Below, piece after piece: positions 1 to 7,983 of a stretch of DNA of 64,000 bases. The position numbers were made by a program, and so were the translations under genes. The stretch's first letter is position 1, and each line of letters opens with the position of its first letter. The notes under the pieces are model-generated. The model worked only from the letters and a program-made list of their open reading frames with translations. It had not been told where the DNA came from and ran no database searches. The stretch comes from Chryseosolibacter sp964551035. Its GTDB lineage: Bacteria; Bacteroidota; Bacteroidia; Cytophagales; Cyclobacteriaceae. Location of the stretch: positions 1 to 64,000 of the forward strand of contig CAZKBK010000020.1 of assembly GCA_964551035.1 (NCBI GenBank), read 5' to 3'.

Positions 1-38
1 GATTATGACTGGAATTCTATAGTTTTGAATGCTACTAA

Positions 39-1055
39 CTAAGGGAAGCTTTCAGTTCCTGGGAATTGTTTTAAGGCATTTTGATTTCTTAAGAGCGATT
101 GAAAAATTAACAATGAGCCTGTGAGTTGCCTCCTTAACAATAACAATTCATCCCCTGTCGAATTGGCACTTCCATTTCTCAAGTCTCTAAGGGCCTGTCG
201 CAAAATTGGTCGCTGGGTTCTGCCTGAGGCGAAAAGAAAGGATCCCCATTCGTAGCTACTCCATAGCCATCCTGGAACTTTTAGCTGTTTAAATGTTTCC
301 GTTTCTTCGGCGGATATTTCTATTTTAAAAAGCTTAAGATCCGTTTGTAAATCCTCAAATGAAGACGTGTATTCACCATTTGGGTCTAAAATTATGAATC
401 GTGTATTTAACTTTTCTGCGGATTTGTTTTTGAATTGCGCTGCCTCGATCAGGGACCATCGAATTAGCCCTGCTACGGAACAGGACTTCCCGCTACCAGT
501 ATTGCCTAATACGGCAACATGTCTACCAAACAGTCTGTTGGGATTTATTTTAATGATAGCGTTTGCGGCAATTGGCGCAGTTCCGATTCTTACGTATGCT
601 TGCTCATCATCATTTTCAACAATTGATTTCAATTGTTGATCAGTTGGAAGAATGACAGAATCACCAATAGATGGGAATGAATAGACACCACGTTCTAATT
701 TGTATACTGGTTCTCCGTCCTTTGAATCTCTTTTCAATGTTCCTATTGGATTGATAGCCATCTTTCTTAAAGGGAACGGAAGGTCAATTAAATCATAGTC
801 CTTAAACCCTTTCCGTTTTGGATATTGAGAGTGCTCAACTCCAAGCCAGTTGATAATTCCTACCAAGGCACCAACTTCATTTGGAACTAAGACAAATCCA
901 TTTATTCGCGGGAACAGACTCGGAACACCGGTATTCAACGCAGTATCTTGAGGAGCATCGGGTTCTAGCAAGACTTTGATTTCGGATGGCGACACATAAT
1001 CTACTGTCCCAATCGCTAAATTTCTAAGTCGATCAAAATTAAAATGGTGATTCAT
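39..1055 (-). pseudogene. HerA-like (DUF87) ATPase, truncated
   Basis: This encodes the N-terminal part of a HerA/FtsK-type hexameric ATPase. The Walker A motif GNTGSGKS is at residues 184-191 and the family motif ILDPNGEY at about 222-229. It stops after 338 residues, before the Walker B and arginine-finger regions; full HerA proteins are usually 500-600 residues. The frame following the stop (reading LVSSIQNYRIPVII) is open to the window edge, so one base change may have broken the gene. I chose the ATG at 1055 because the protein then starts MNHHFNFDRLRN; an ATG at 1088 would overlap the SIR2 gene more deeply. It lies directly downstream of the SIR2 gene, overlapping by 17 bases, as in SIR2-HerA (Nezha) defence pairs. 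As read it should lack ATPase activity. Confidence 0.75.
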
Positions 1056-2385
1056 CTGCAGGATTTTTATTTTTATCTGCTTGGACACCGGTATTTTGAA
1101 AGGTCTTGTCAGCAGCCGGTTCTTGAGCTTTACCGTCCCTTTTCGATTTCAACTCATTCATCTTTACGGTGAGTCTATCAATGGCGGATTTGGGAAGGTA
1201 ATTTTCGACCAATTTTTGGAGGTCGCCAAAATGCGGACCGATAAGCAACGTATATTGAGCCTTATTTTTGTCCTTAAGAAAACGTTCAACTCGTTTACCG
1301 GGATCACTGTACGAGATTATTACGAGATGAGTTGAAGGAATTGTAAACATGTCAGCAATTATTCGGTTAATATGAGAGTCACCGAAGCCATATCCATAGG
1401 TAATAACCGCCGAGTTTGGTCGACAAATTGCTGTTGAAAAATCTCTGAACAGCTCAGAATAGGGGTAGTATGCCGTCTCTATGTCCTTTGCGGAATTCGG
1501 ATAAATAACCGTATGTTCAGTGGCATTACTCGGAATATCTGGGTGCGTATCGGCCGCGCCAAAAGGAAGTAACGAACGAATTATTCTGCCATGTTCCTTG
1601 AAATGCCAGTCAATGGATCCATGGAGTTTTGTTATACGTGCCACACCTTCTACATAACGCGGCTCACCTCTTATGCCAGGTGGATTATAGTGAAAATCCA
1701 ACTCCAGTCGTGTGTTCCTAAACACCGGTTCGAGCTTGCCCTTGAACCGGTCTAAAAGGATAATACCTACTTCATCGCAGCCATATTCCAAAAATCGATC
1801 ATAGTTGGTCGTGAAAATATTTAGCCTCTCTCGAGACGCAGCACGGCTTGAAAAACTTAAAAGGAATGAATTAAGATAGTTAAATGCAGTAATCGCAGTT
1901 CCGCTTAAGCCTTCGTCTGACGAATTAAGTTTATCTTTAAACGCTCTCTCCGTTCCAAGTATCTGTTTGATGAAGCTGTTAAGTTTGTCATCCAACTCTT
2001 TCTTCAATGGTACCTGAAGCTTGTCCTCCAAGATTTGATATCCCCTTAACAATTCCAGGGCAACCCTAAAATCATCTTCCAGATTAGCTTCTCCTCGTTC
2101 CATTGCAGAAGCCGATCCATCTGCACTTTTCTTAACGTTTTCCCTGTAAGTACCCTCTAGTGGAAGACGTCCCATGCCTAGAGCCGGTATTCCGGCTAAG
2201 AATCCTAACGCATTTGTTAATCCCGAGCCCACCAAAAGCGAAAAATGTTCGCTTTGAAAAATCGCGCTAAGCCATGGCTCTATTTTTGGTCGCCATTCCG
2301 ATGGTAAAGGTTCTTCGTTAAAGGAACGGGACTCTGTATTTGTGTTAATAACATGTTTTTCCGACCAATTGATATTTCCTTCCAT
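1039..2385 (-). CDS. SIR2-domain defence protein (SIR2-HerA type)
   Basis: This 448-residue protein has a SIR2-like NAD-binding fold. A glycine-rich start LVGSGLT is at residues 51-57, FTTNYDRFLE at 191-200, the catalytic-type KLHGSIDW with His255, and ITYGYGFGDSHIN at 328-340. Such proteins in prophage and defence islands act as NADases that deplete NAD+ during phage infection, usually gated by a partner. Here the partner is the HerA-like gene immediately downstream, which overlaps by 17 bases. The charged C-terminus (from about 410) is low in complexity. The upstream DUF6602 gene ends 31 bases before this start, so all three probably share one transcript. NAD hydrolysis is inferred from the family. 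Confidence 0.85.
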   Translation of the reverse strand: MEGNINWSEKHVINTNTESRSFNEEPLPSEWRPKIEPWLSAIFQSEHFSLLVGSGLTNALGFLAGIPALGMGRLPLEGTYRENVKKSADGSASAMERGEANLEDDFRVALELLRGYQILEDKLQVPLKKELDDKLNSFIKQILGTERAFKDKLNSSDEGLSGTAITAFNYLNSFLLSFSSRAASRERLNIFTTNYDRFLEYGCDEVGIILLDRFKGKLEPVFRNTRLELDFHYNPPGIRGEPRYVEGVARITKLHGSIDWHFKEHGRIIRSLLPFGAADTHPDIPSNATEHTVIYPNSAKDIETAYYPYSELFRDFSTAICRPNSAVITYGYGFGDSHINRIIADMFTIPSTHLVIISYSDPGKRVERFLKDKNKAQYTLLIGPHFGDLQKLVENYLPKSAIDRLTVKMNELKSKRDGKAQEPAADKTFQNTGVQADKNKNPADESPF

Positions 2386-2416
2386 CTGATTGATGTGTTT
2401 CTTTAGTTTGTTTTTG

Positions 2417-3187
2417 TCATACTCCTAAGTACACTGTCGCGACGCGAAATTGCTCCTTGGTGCCTTCGACTGGAAATGAAAACCAGTAACGATCGTCAAG
2501 CCCGCCACAGCAAATGTCAATTAGATTATTCAAAAAATAAGAAAAGGATAAGTCTTGCAATTCGTACAGATTATAGAAATTGTTGTCTGTAATAATTGGA
2601 GGGTTTAATCTTTTGCCATCTTCGGCATACCAATGCTTGACAAAAAATGTCGGCCCAAGACTAGCATGCTGAACTATGTTCTTGGAATTTGCAAGCGCAT
2701 TCTTGACGATGTCGGTATTTATATCTCCACTGTAGTCAAATGCGAAGACGCCCGTAAAGATGTCATTTTCAGATATCTCTAGCGCAAACTTTTCGATAGA
2801 TGAATCAAATTGATTCAATGCCTGACCGATCGTATACTGGTCAATGCGTGACTTGACTTCTATTATAGCACGGACGTTTGTGATTGTGGTGATAATGAGG
2901 TCTCCTTCGGAAAACAGGATAGGTAAGGTGTTGTCATAAACAATTATATCAAGTTGTTTTGAAAGCAAATTCGCGTCATTGTTTTCACCAACTGCCTTCA
3001 AAATAAAACCGCTTGCTACCGAAAGAGTACTTGGTAGAAATTTTCTCAAAACATTCTTGACGACAGCTTCCTTAAATCTTCCCTCCTCGCCCCAATGGGC
3101 GGCTCCGATTAAATTTCGAACGCGATCCTTCAAAATATAAAGTTCCTGCGTTATTGACTTTTGAAAGGCTTGTACATTTCCAGGCAT
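2417..3187 (-). CDS. DUF6602 protein, PD-(D/E)XK nuclease-like
   Basis: This 256-residue protein resembles the DUF6602 family. The N-terminal helical part contains HWGEEGRFKE at 31-40. An apparent nuclease core follows, with LDIIVYD (Asp80) and IIEVKS (Glu110 and Lys112), the D...ExK arrangement of PD-(D/E)XK enzymes. It is first in an operon with SIR2 and HerA-like genes, 31 bases upstream of SIR2. A defence nuclease or a DNA/RNA sensor for the pair is plausible but inferred. No clear Bacteroidota -7/-33 promoter was found upstream of the ATG at 3187. Confidence 0.7.
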   Translation of the reverse strand: MPGNVQAFQKSITQELYILKDRVRNLIGAAHWGEEGRFKEAVVKNVLRKFLPSTLSVASGFILKAVGENNDANLLSKQLDIIVYDNTLPILFSEGDLIITTITNVRAIIEVKSRIDQYTIGQALNQFDSSIEKFALEISENDIFTGVFAFDYSGDINTDIVKNALANSKNIVQHASLGPTFFVKHWYAEDGKRLNPPIITDNNFYNLYELQDLSFSYFLNNLIDICCGGLDDRYWFSFPVEGTKEQFRVATVYLGV

Positions 3188-3763
3188 AGATGTTCAAGTA
3201 AAGCTATTAGCTAAGCAAGATTCTGAAAGGATAGAAATAGTTCAGATTCCTAGTGGGCTGGCGATCGGTGGATCAGGTGGGGCAAGGAATCATTACTAAA
3301 GTAAGCAAAATCCAGTCAAGCGGCAAGACCTATAACAGTAAAAATATCAGTCCCATCTTCGGTCTTTAGTGTGAAAGGGCCCGCTATTCGGGCTCATACA
3401 TTCGCGTATGATGTTCAGAAATATGTATCGTGGCCGTGGACGTATAGTGAAAGGCCCACAAATTCACGGTCCAGTTTTGAGTCATAACAGGTTAATGTAT
3501 ATCTGCTCAGAGATTTTTCCTTCGCCAGTAAGTTTATTGGATAGCTCCATATTTTCATCGCACCAATGTCTTGAAACTTCATTCGAATTGGACTCTGAGG
3601 GAAAAATTACTCCAAGGTTGGTACCAACTATGTAGTTTCTTGTTAGGCTTTGACAGAATATTGGATTGAATGAGGCGCAAATGAATCTAACCCCAGTTGC
3701 TAGCAACTTGTGAAAAACAACAAATGGAAAGAAAGAATATTGTATCAATTAAAACATACAATT
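3188..3763. other. Gene-poor spacer with coding debris
   Basis: There is no convincing intact gene. Short open stretches without start codons look like worn coding sequence, for example the + strand 3241-3369 ending in NISPIFGL before a stop. An 88-codon minus-strand frame at 3482-3748 has no recognisable motif. The stretch lies between the divergent defence operon and the mobilization module and may be a junction of two insertions. Confidence 0.4.
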
Positions 3764-4060
3764 ATGACGTACGAGATAATCACGCAGGAGGATCTACAGA
3801 AATTCAGACTGCAGTTGTTGGAGGACCTGACCAGGATGTTGTCGGGCGCGGTGCAGCCACAATTAAACAAAGAGTGGCTGAGAAGTTCAGAGGTGAGGAA
3901 GATGCTGGGTATCTCCCATGGCACATTACAGAATCTGCGTATCAAGAACATTCTGCCGCATCGCAAGGTCGGCGGTTTGATGTACTACAAGTACCAGGAC
4001 ATTCTGAGGCTGTTGGAAGGTGGCGGAACTTCCAAACCCGACTGCCATGGAAAAGCTTGA
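3764..4060 (+). CDS. Helix-turn-helix protein of mobilization module
   Basis: This is a 98-residue DNA-binding protein. After an N-terminal helical region (EDLQKFRLQLLEDL) comes a MerR/excisionase-like winged HTH: EWLRSSEVRKMLGISHGTL, then LPHRKVGGLMYYKYQDIL. This HTH_17 pattern is common in small Bacteroidota mobile elements, next to relaxase genes, as an excisionase-like or regulatory protein. The start is the ATG at 3764 (MTYEIITQEDL); an upstream ATG at 3710 would add residues of unlike composition. It overlaps the next gene by 14 bases, so the two are probably translationally coupled. Confidence 0.7.
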   Translation: MTYEIITQEDLQKFRLQLLEDLTRMLSGAVQPQLNKEWLRSSEVRKMLGISHGTLQNLRIKNILPHRKVGGLMYYKYQDILRLLEGGGTSKPDCHGKA

Positions 4061-4379
4061 GCAACTTTTCTCGTTCATGAACAGGGTGGCCTCGGATGCT
4101 CGTTTGAGGCCTATCCATACTTCATTGTACCTGGCGCTTTGCCATGCATGGAGTACCAGCCAATTTGCAGATGCATTCCATGTATCCCGGCGGCGACTGA
4201 TGTATGCGGCACGTATTCGGTCCATCGCGACCTATCACAAGGTCATTCGAGACCTCCAGGCTTTTGGATATCTGGATTACTGGCCTTCGTATCACCCTGT
4301 GAAGGGAAGTCGCGTGAGACTTAAGGCCCCCAGGAAGTCGTTGGATATTTCAACACCACCTTTTGATGTGGCTGCCTGA
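4047..4379 (+). CDS. Small conserved protein of mobile element, HTH-like
   Basis: This 110-residue protein begins MEKLEQLFSFMNRVASDARL. Its pattern (LYLALCHAW, then VSRRRLMYAARIRSIATYHKVIRDLQAFGYLDY) resembles a winged helix with a recognition helix and a wing, as in small replication or transfer regulators. Its gene starts inside the end of the HTH gene (14-base overlap). Such HTH plus small protein pairs precede mobilization genes in Bacteroidota elements. A role in control or replication of the element is inferred. Confidence 0.55.
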   Translation: MEKLEQLFSFMNRVASDARLRPIHTSLYLALCHAWSTSQFADAFHVSRRRLMYAARIRSIATYHKVIRDLQAFGYLDYWPSYHPVKGSRVRLKAPRKSLDISTPPFDVAA

Positions 4380-4820
4380 CCTTAGGCTCAGTTCGGGGTC
4401 ACCTTTTTACCACATCGATCGACCTTACGATGACATCGGGATGTGGTGCCGCCACATGGCCTGGCCTTAGCATCACCTTCGGGAGGTCGAGGACTCTTGG
4501 CGGTCGACCTCGGAAGTACCTCGTTTTCGGGCTGTTTTGGGCCCTTAGGGGACACAAGTCAAACGGAAGGGCCTACGCTTGTGAACGTCGCCAGGAATGG
4601 CTGTTCCAAAAATATTCCGTTCCGGGATGACAAAAAGCCTTTCAAAATAAAGGAATTTTTGAAAGGCGTCCTGGTGAAGAAAGAGAACTAAAGAATGGAA
4701 GATGCAAACAGAACGAAGACTACGAAAGTTACACCGTGATGAGCTTTGTGGAAAGGAGCAAGCAATGTTTTCGCTACGCTTAACTGCTTGCCCGACATCC
4801 CACTTCGTTAAAAGTACAAT
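4380..4820. other. Intergenic region ahead of mob genes, candidate oriT
   Basis: There is no credible gene; two short overlapping frames at 4430-4691 look like noise. It holds an 11-bp perfect hairpin (4637-4647 with 4657-4667, loop 9) and a 7-bp inverted repeat GCAAGCA/TGCTTGC (4758-4764 with 4785-4791) about 30 bases before mobC. Origins of transfer usually lie just ahead of the relaxosome genes and contain such repeats, so this is the likely oriT. The nick site was not identified. Confidence 0.4.
4637..4667 (+). repeat. 11-bp stem hairpin upstream of mobC
   Basis: GCCTTTCAAAA (4637-4647) pairs perfectly with TTTTGAAAGGC (4657-4667) around a 9-base loop. It could be part of an oriT or a terminator of the upstream HTH pair; there is no T-run after the stem, which weakens the terminator reading. 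Confidence 0.5.
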
Positions 4821-5177
4821 ATGGCAAGAAAGAATCTAGACGAAAAAGATAAACGAGTGGTGCAGGTCAATATCCGCCTAACTCGTGACGAATTTGAGAA
4901 GGTATCAGGTTATGCATACGCCAGTGATTTAACCGCCGCTAACTGGATAAGGCGGAAAGTCTTTTCCGGCAGGTTTCCTGCTATCAAACTATCTCCTATA
5001 GAAACAGCAACCCTACAGGAACTCAGGAGGATTGGCGTTAACCTTAGTCAGGCTATGCATAAGATCCATCAAGGCGAGCTGCCAGGGTATTTCCTGAGGA
5101 CCCTGCTGGATCTCAAAACAACATCCGACCAAATAATTAACCGCCTTGTAGATGACGGCAAATATGATCAAGGGTAA
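4821..5177 (+). CDS. mobC: Relaxosome accessory protein MobC
   Basis: This 118-residue protein begins with a ribbon-helix-helix region (VVQVNIRLTRDEFEKVSGYA). It continues with the MobC signature of a helical stretch containing LQELRRIGVNLSQAMHKIHQ and a C-terminal LKTTSDQIINRL. MobC proteins bind oriT and help the relaxase to open the nick site. The gene overlaps the relaxase gene by 14 bases, the usual arrangement. Confidence 0.85.
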   Translation: MARKNLDEKDKRVVQVNIRLTRDEFEKVSGYAYASDLTAANWIRRKVFSGRFPAIKLSPIETATLQELRRIGVNLSQAMHKIHQGELPGYFLRTLLDLKTTSDQIINRLVDDGKYDQG

Positions 5178-6309
5178 AGGCTTCAGAGGTGCTCTGAAAT
5201 ATAACCTGGGTAAGGTCGATAAAAAGGCGGCGGAAGTATTGGATCATAATTTTGCGAGGCTATCCGAAAAGGCGATTTTGAAGGAAGTTCAAATGATAAA
5301 AGTGTTGAGGCCAAACCTTCAAAAGTTTTTCTACCATACGTCTATCAATTTCCCATATGAAGAAGAGTTGTCAAATGATCTGATGAAGCAGATCGGCCTG
5401 GATTACCTGGATTCAAGTGGGTTCAAGCAGCACCAATACATCATGTTTCGTCATAACGATGCAGATCATCCGCATCTTCATATCCTCGTCAACCGGATTG
5501 GATACGATGGTAAAGTGATGAGTAACAGCAATGATTACGCGCGTTGCGAAAAAGTGCTGAGGGAATTGGAAAAGAAGTACAAGCTCACCCAGGTCATTTC
5601 CAGTCGCCAGGCAAAGGAGCGTGGAATGACGAAGAATGAGCTCGAAATGATGAAGCGCACAAATACGCCGTCGGAAAAGATGGCGATGCAGACCATCCTT
5701 AAGGGAGTGCTGAAATCGAAATCACAATTGACCACAAATGAGTTCATTTCTAAGCTGAGCGCTCAAGGGGTGGATGTCCTGTTCAACCAGGCGTCGACCG
5801 GTTATGTCAGCGGTATTTCCTACGGTTACAAGGGAATGATCGTCAAGGGAGGGAAGTTGGGAAATGATTTTAAGTGGTCGGCAATCAAAAACAAAATAGA
5901 CTATGAACAAGAAAGAGATCGCACAACAATTCACGAAGCAAATGTTAGATCCAAATCAACCCTCGATAAACTTCGAGCAGGTAACAACCATGCTCTCGGA
6001 AATACAGCAAACACACAAGGAAGTGTTGTCAAATATGGACGGCTACCGGATTCGGGAAAGGTTAATGGACTCTACATTTTCAGCCCGTCATTCGCAGCTA
6101 CAATCTTTAACCATGCAGCTAGACAGTCTGAACGCGAAGCTGGAAGAGTCATCGAAACTGTTCTCCAAATCCCGAAAGTGCTCTCTTTGGGAGCGCTACT
6201 GGACAGCCGTAACGGCGGGGGCGATCTCGGCCCTGTTAACCAACCTCCTGCTGATGATGCTATGAAGAAGAAACCGAAGAAGAAAAGGAGAAGAGGGTTG
6301 AGGTTGTGA
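5164..6309 (+). CDS. Relaxase / mobilization nuclease (MobP type)
   Basis: This 381-residue protein starts MIKGKGFRGALKYNLGK, the motif I region of MOBP-type relaxases with a candidate nicking tyrosine (KYNL). The metal-binding three-histidine motif is at HNDADHPHLHILVN (about residues 97-110), followed by the usual basic region. It should nick oriT and lead the strand into a conjugation channel supplied by another element; no type IV secretion genes are in the window. The ATG at 5164 gives the family start; one at 5152 is also in frame. The last 130 residues lack a recognisable fold, end in a lysine/arginine-rich tail, and share DNA with another open frame (see 5903-6265). Confidence 0.85.
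   Translation: MIKGKGFRGALKYNLGKVDKKAAEVLDHNFARLSEKAILKEVQMIKVLRPNLQKFFYHTSINFPYEEELSNDLMKQIGLDYLDSSGFKQHQYIMFRHNDADHPHLHILVNRIGYDGKVMSNSNDYARCEKVLRELEKKYKLTQVISSRQAKERGMTKNELEMMKRTNTPSEKMAMQTILKGVLKSKSQLTTNEFISKLSAQGVDVLFNQASTGYVSGISYGYKGMIVKGGKLGNDFKWSAIKNKIDYEQERDRTTIHEANVRSKSTLDKLRAGNNHALGNTANTQGSVVKYGRLPDSGKVNGLYIFSPSFAATIFNHAARQSEREAGRVIETVLQIPKVLSLGALLDSRNGGGDLGPVNQPPADDAMKKKPKKKRRRGLRL
5903..6265 (+). CDS. Nested membrane-anchored protein overlapping relaxase
   Basis: This 120-codon frame lies wholly inside the 3' part of the relaxase gene, in a different frame. It has a clear protein-like design: a soluble N-terminus (MNKKEIAQQFTKQML), a coiled-coil-like region (LQSLTMQLDSLNAKLEESSKLF), then a C-terminal membrane helix (AVTAGAISALLTNLLLMML). 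The relaxase frame over the same DNA looks less structured. The layout recalls plasmid RSF1010, where mobB, a membrane-associated mobilization protein, is nested in mobA; homology is not claimed. It may stabilise the relaxosome at the membrane (inference). Confidence 0.55.
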   Translation: MNKKEIAQQFTKQMLDPNQPSINFEQVTTMLSEIQQTHKEVLSNMDGYRIRERLMDSTFSARHSQLQSLTMQLDSLNAKLEESSKLFSKSRKCSLWERYWTAVTAGAISALLTNLLLMML

Positions 6310-6412
6310 TTTGTGTGAGCCGAAGGCCGGCAATGTTCTAGGAATTGTATTTTAATTTACAGTGCTTTATATTAAGGGATATAGGGTATGTGCGATTTAG
6401 GCTGCCCTGAGG

Positions 6413-6440
6413 ATGATATAAAACATGTGTTTTATATCAT
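6413..6440. repeat. Perfect 12-bp inverted repeat after relaxase
   Basis: ATGATATAAAAC and GTTTTATATCAT flank the 4-base loop ATGT, a perfect AT-rich palindrome about 100 bases after the relaxase stop and 30 before the next gene. With no T-run it is a weak terminator; an operator or recombination site is equally possible. Confidence 0.6.
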
Positions 6441-6470
6441 TACGTTGCCAGCAATGCTGTAACCGGTTCA

Positions 6471-7226
6471 ATGATGACGCTACAACCGACAAAAAGAAGA
6501 CTGTTTATAACTGAAGACTCACGGGACTTCTATAAACTGTTTACTGTTGGACAAGGAAGTCAAGAGGCTGACATATACTTCACGTGGCCGCAGTCCAAGG
6601 ACACACACTTTTTCCTTTTTGACCCAATAAAATCTCCGGCTGAAATGAGAACTCTTGTTGCGACTGAGGCAGGGAGACTTTCGTTCCATGCGTCAGGACA
6701 AGCACATTTTGCGGAAGAAGGAATAAAGGCACGTAGTGAATTTGTAATCAAAGGAAACCAATTGTTCAATACCGCAAAGAGTGAAATCGGAATGAGACAT
6801 TTGTTCACGGGTTTTATTTCTAAGCCAGTGGACAAAGCACCAGATAGTTCGCCAGCGTTCAATAGAAAAAGTGATGACTCATTTCTTACCAAAAATTTGG
6901 CTCCAGCTATAATAATGTTTTTTGCCGTGCCAAACGGGTTTTCTGTTGATTTAGAGATGAAATTGAGTACAGATCATTTCAAAGTTCCGGATCATCTTCC
7001 TGGAATCGGAATATTTCCAATGAAGCATCATGGTGTTTTCTGGATAGCTTATCAACAAATACATTTGGCATGGCCAAAGCATAATCACATTGCTTACTCT
7101 GACGGGTATTACGTGCCACTTTTTATTGGAAAAGAAAATAACACTATGGAAGTGATTATGGTTGTTCCACAATATGAAGTGGCTGGTCAAAAATTGAAAA
7201 TGAAAATTTACCAGGTTAATGAATAG
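6471..7226 (+). CDS. Hypothetical protein, 251 residues
   Basis: I do not recognise this gene. It starts MMTLQPTKRRLFITEDSR and has no signal peptide, membrane segment or repeat. It contains long beta-like stretches, two histidine-rich spots (PMKHHGVFWIAYQQIHLAW and KHNHIAY) and a C-terminal beta hairpin. Even codon use and a full-length frame argue that it is real. It follows the mobilization module by about 160 bases and is followed by gene debris, so it is probably cargo of the mobile element. Confidence 0.6.
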   Translation: MMTLQPTKRRLFITEDSRDFYKLFTVGQGSQEADIYFTWPQSKDTHFFLFDPIKSPAEMRTLVATEAGRLSFHASGQAHFAEEGIKARSEFVIKGNQLFNTAKSEIGMRHLFTGFISKPVDKAPDSSPAFNRKSDDSFLTKNLAPAIIMFFAVPNGFSVDLEMKLSTDHFKVPDHLPGIGIFPMKHHGVFWIAYQQIHLAWPKHNHIAYSDGYYVPLFIGKENNTMEVIMVVPQYEVAGQKLKMKIYQVNE

Positions 7227-7403
7227 ACGCAGTCTTGCACAGCTGGCAACACAAGCTATAAGTCATTGCCGGGTTTTGTGTAACGAAAGGTATTATCTTT
7301 CAAATCACGTTTGGTCTCGTCGGACAGATCCGGCAGGTCGCGCTAAACATTCGGCTACGCTGCATTTTTTAGCACTCCTATTCCGTCAACGCCCTTATCG
7401 CCA

Positions 7404-7619
7404 AACGTTGTTTGCAAATATCCAGGATCACGAGACAATCTGATCAAAGACAACAAGGTAGAAATTGAATACAAACACGTGAAAGGAATTGCATCTGTTA
7501 TTTGCTGCCATCAATTGAATTCCGTGGACCCAGTTGGATTCATTGAAAATAGTTCTGATGCCGACGATCTCCAAGCGTGGTGTTATGCACAAATAATTCT
7601 TGAATTGCTGAATCTTTAA
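7404..7619 (+). pseudogene. Remnant of an unknown gene (C-terminal part)
   Basis: An open stretch with no start codon reads like protein (DNLIKDNKVEIEYKHVKG, then DADDLQAWCYAQIILELLNL) before a TAA at 7617-7619. The upstream part of the gene is missing. The family was not identified. Confidence 0.4.
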
Positions 7620-7779
7620 ATCCAATGATGTCAGCAAGAAATACTTGAGTGCCATTTGGCTGCTGGGTTTGCTAGCGTTCCTGATCCGAATGGTTGGGCA
7701 AATGATTTTCATGTCCGAAATGTTCTACGTTTTTGCCATAGCTGAGTACCGGATCTATCAGCAGTCGCGAACGTTTTGA
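7612..7779 (+). pseudogene. Remnant of a membrane protein gene
   Basis: A second start-less open stretch in another frame encodes YLSAIWLLGLLAFLIRMVG, a likely membrane helix, then FVFAIAEYRIYQQS-like residues before a TGA at 7777-7779. It looks like a fragment left by deletion. The rest of 7780-7983 holds nothing I can identify. Confidence 0.35.
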
Positions 7780-7983
7780 GTGAGTCTATGTTATACTCTT
7801 TAAGCGGCCTCGTCCGTATTGATCATTTCATTTGATGTTTTGGGGTTTGATAAAGGCATTAATTGTTCTAAAATTGCGAAAGACAATAGACTTCCCAGGT
7901 AACGCACAGGGCTAACATTGCATATATCCGTTTAATATGTGGCCGAAGCAATTCATTATTGAGCTACACCAACTTCATAAGTA

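Noticed and set aside
3482..3748. 88-codon minus-strand frame
   Set aside because: No motif and no partner; it lies in a debris-rich spacer.
4430..4691. Two overlapping short frames before mobC
   Set aside because: Composition is unlike protein and they cover the inverted repeats.
7219..7443. 74-codon frame after the unknown gene, and a possible integron attC-like site
   Set aside because: The frame looks random. The GTTG-like ends do not make a convincing paired attC structure.
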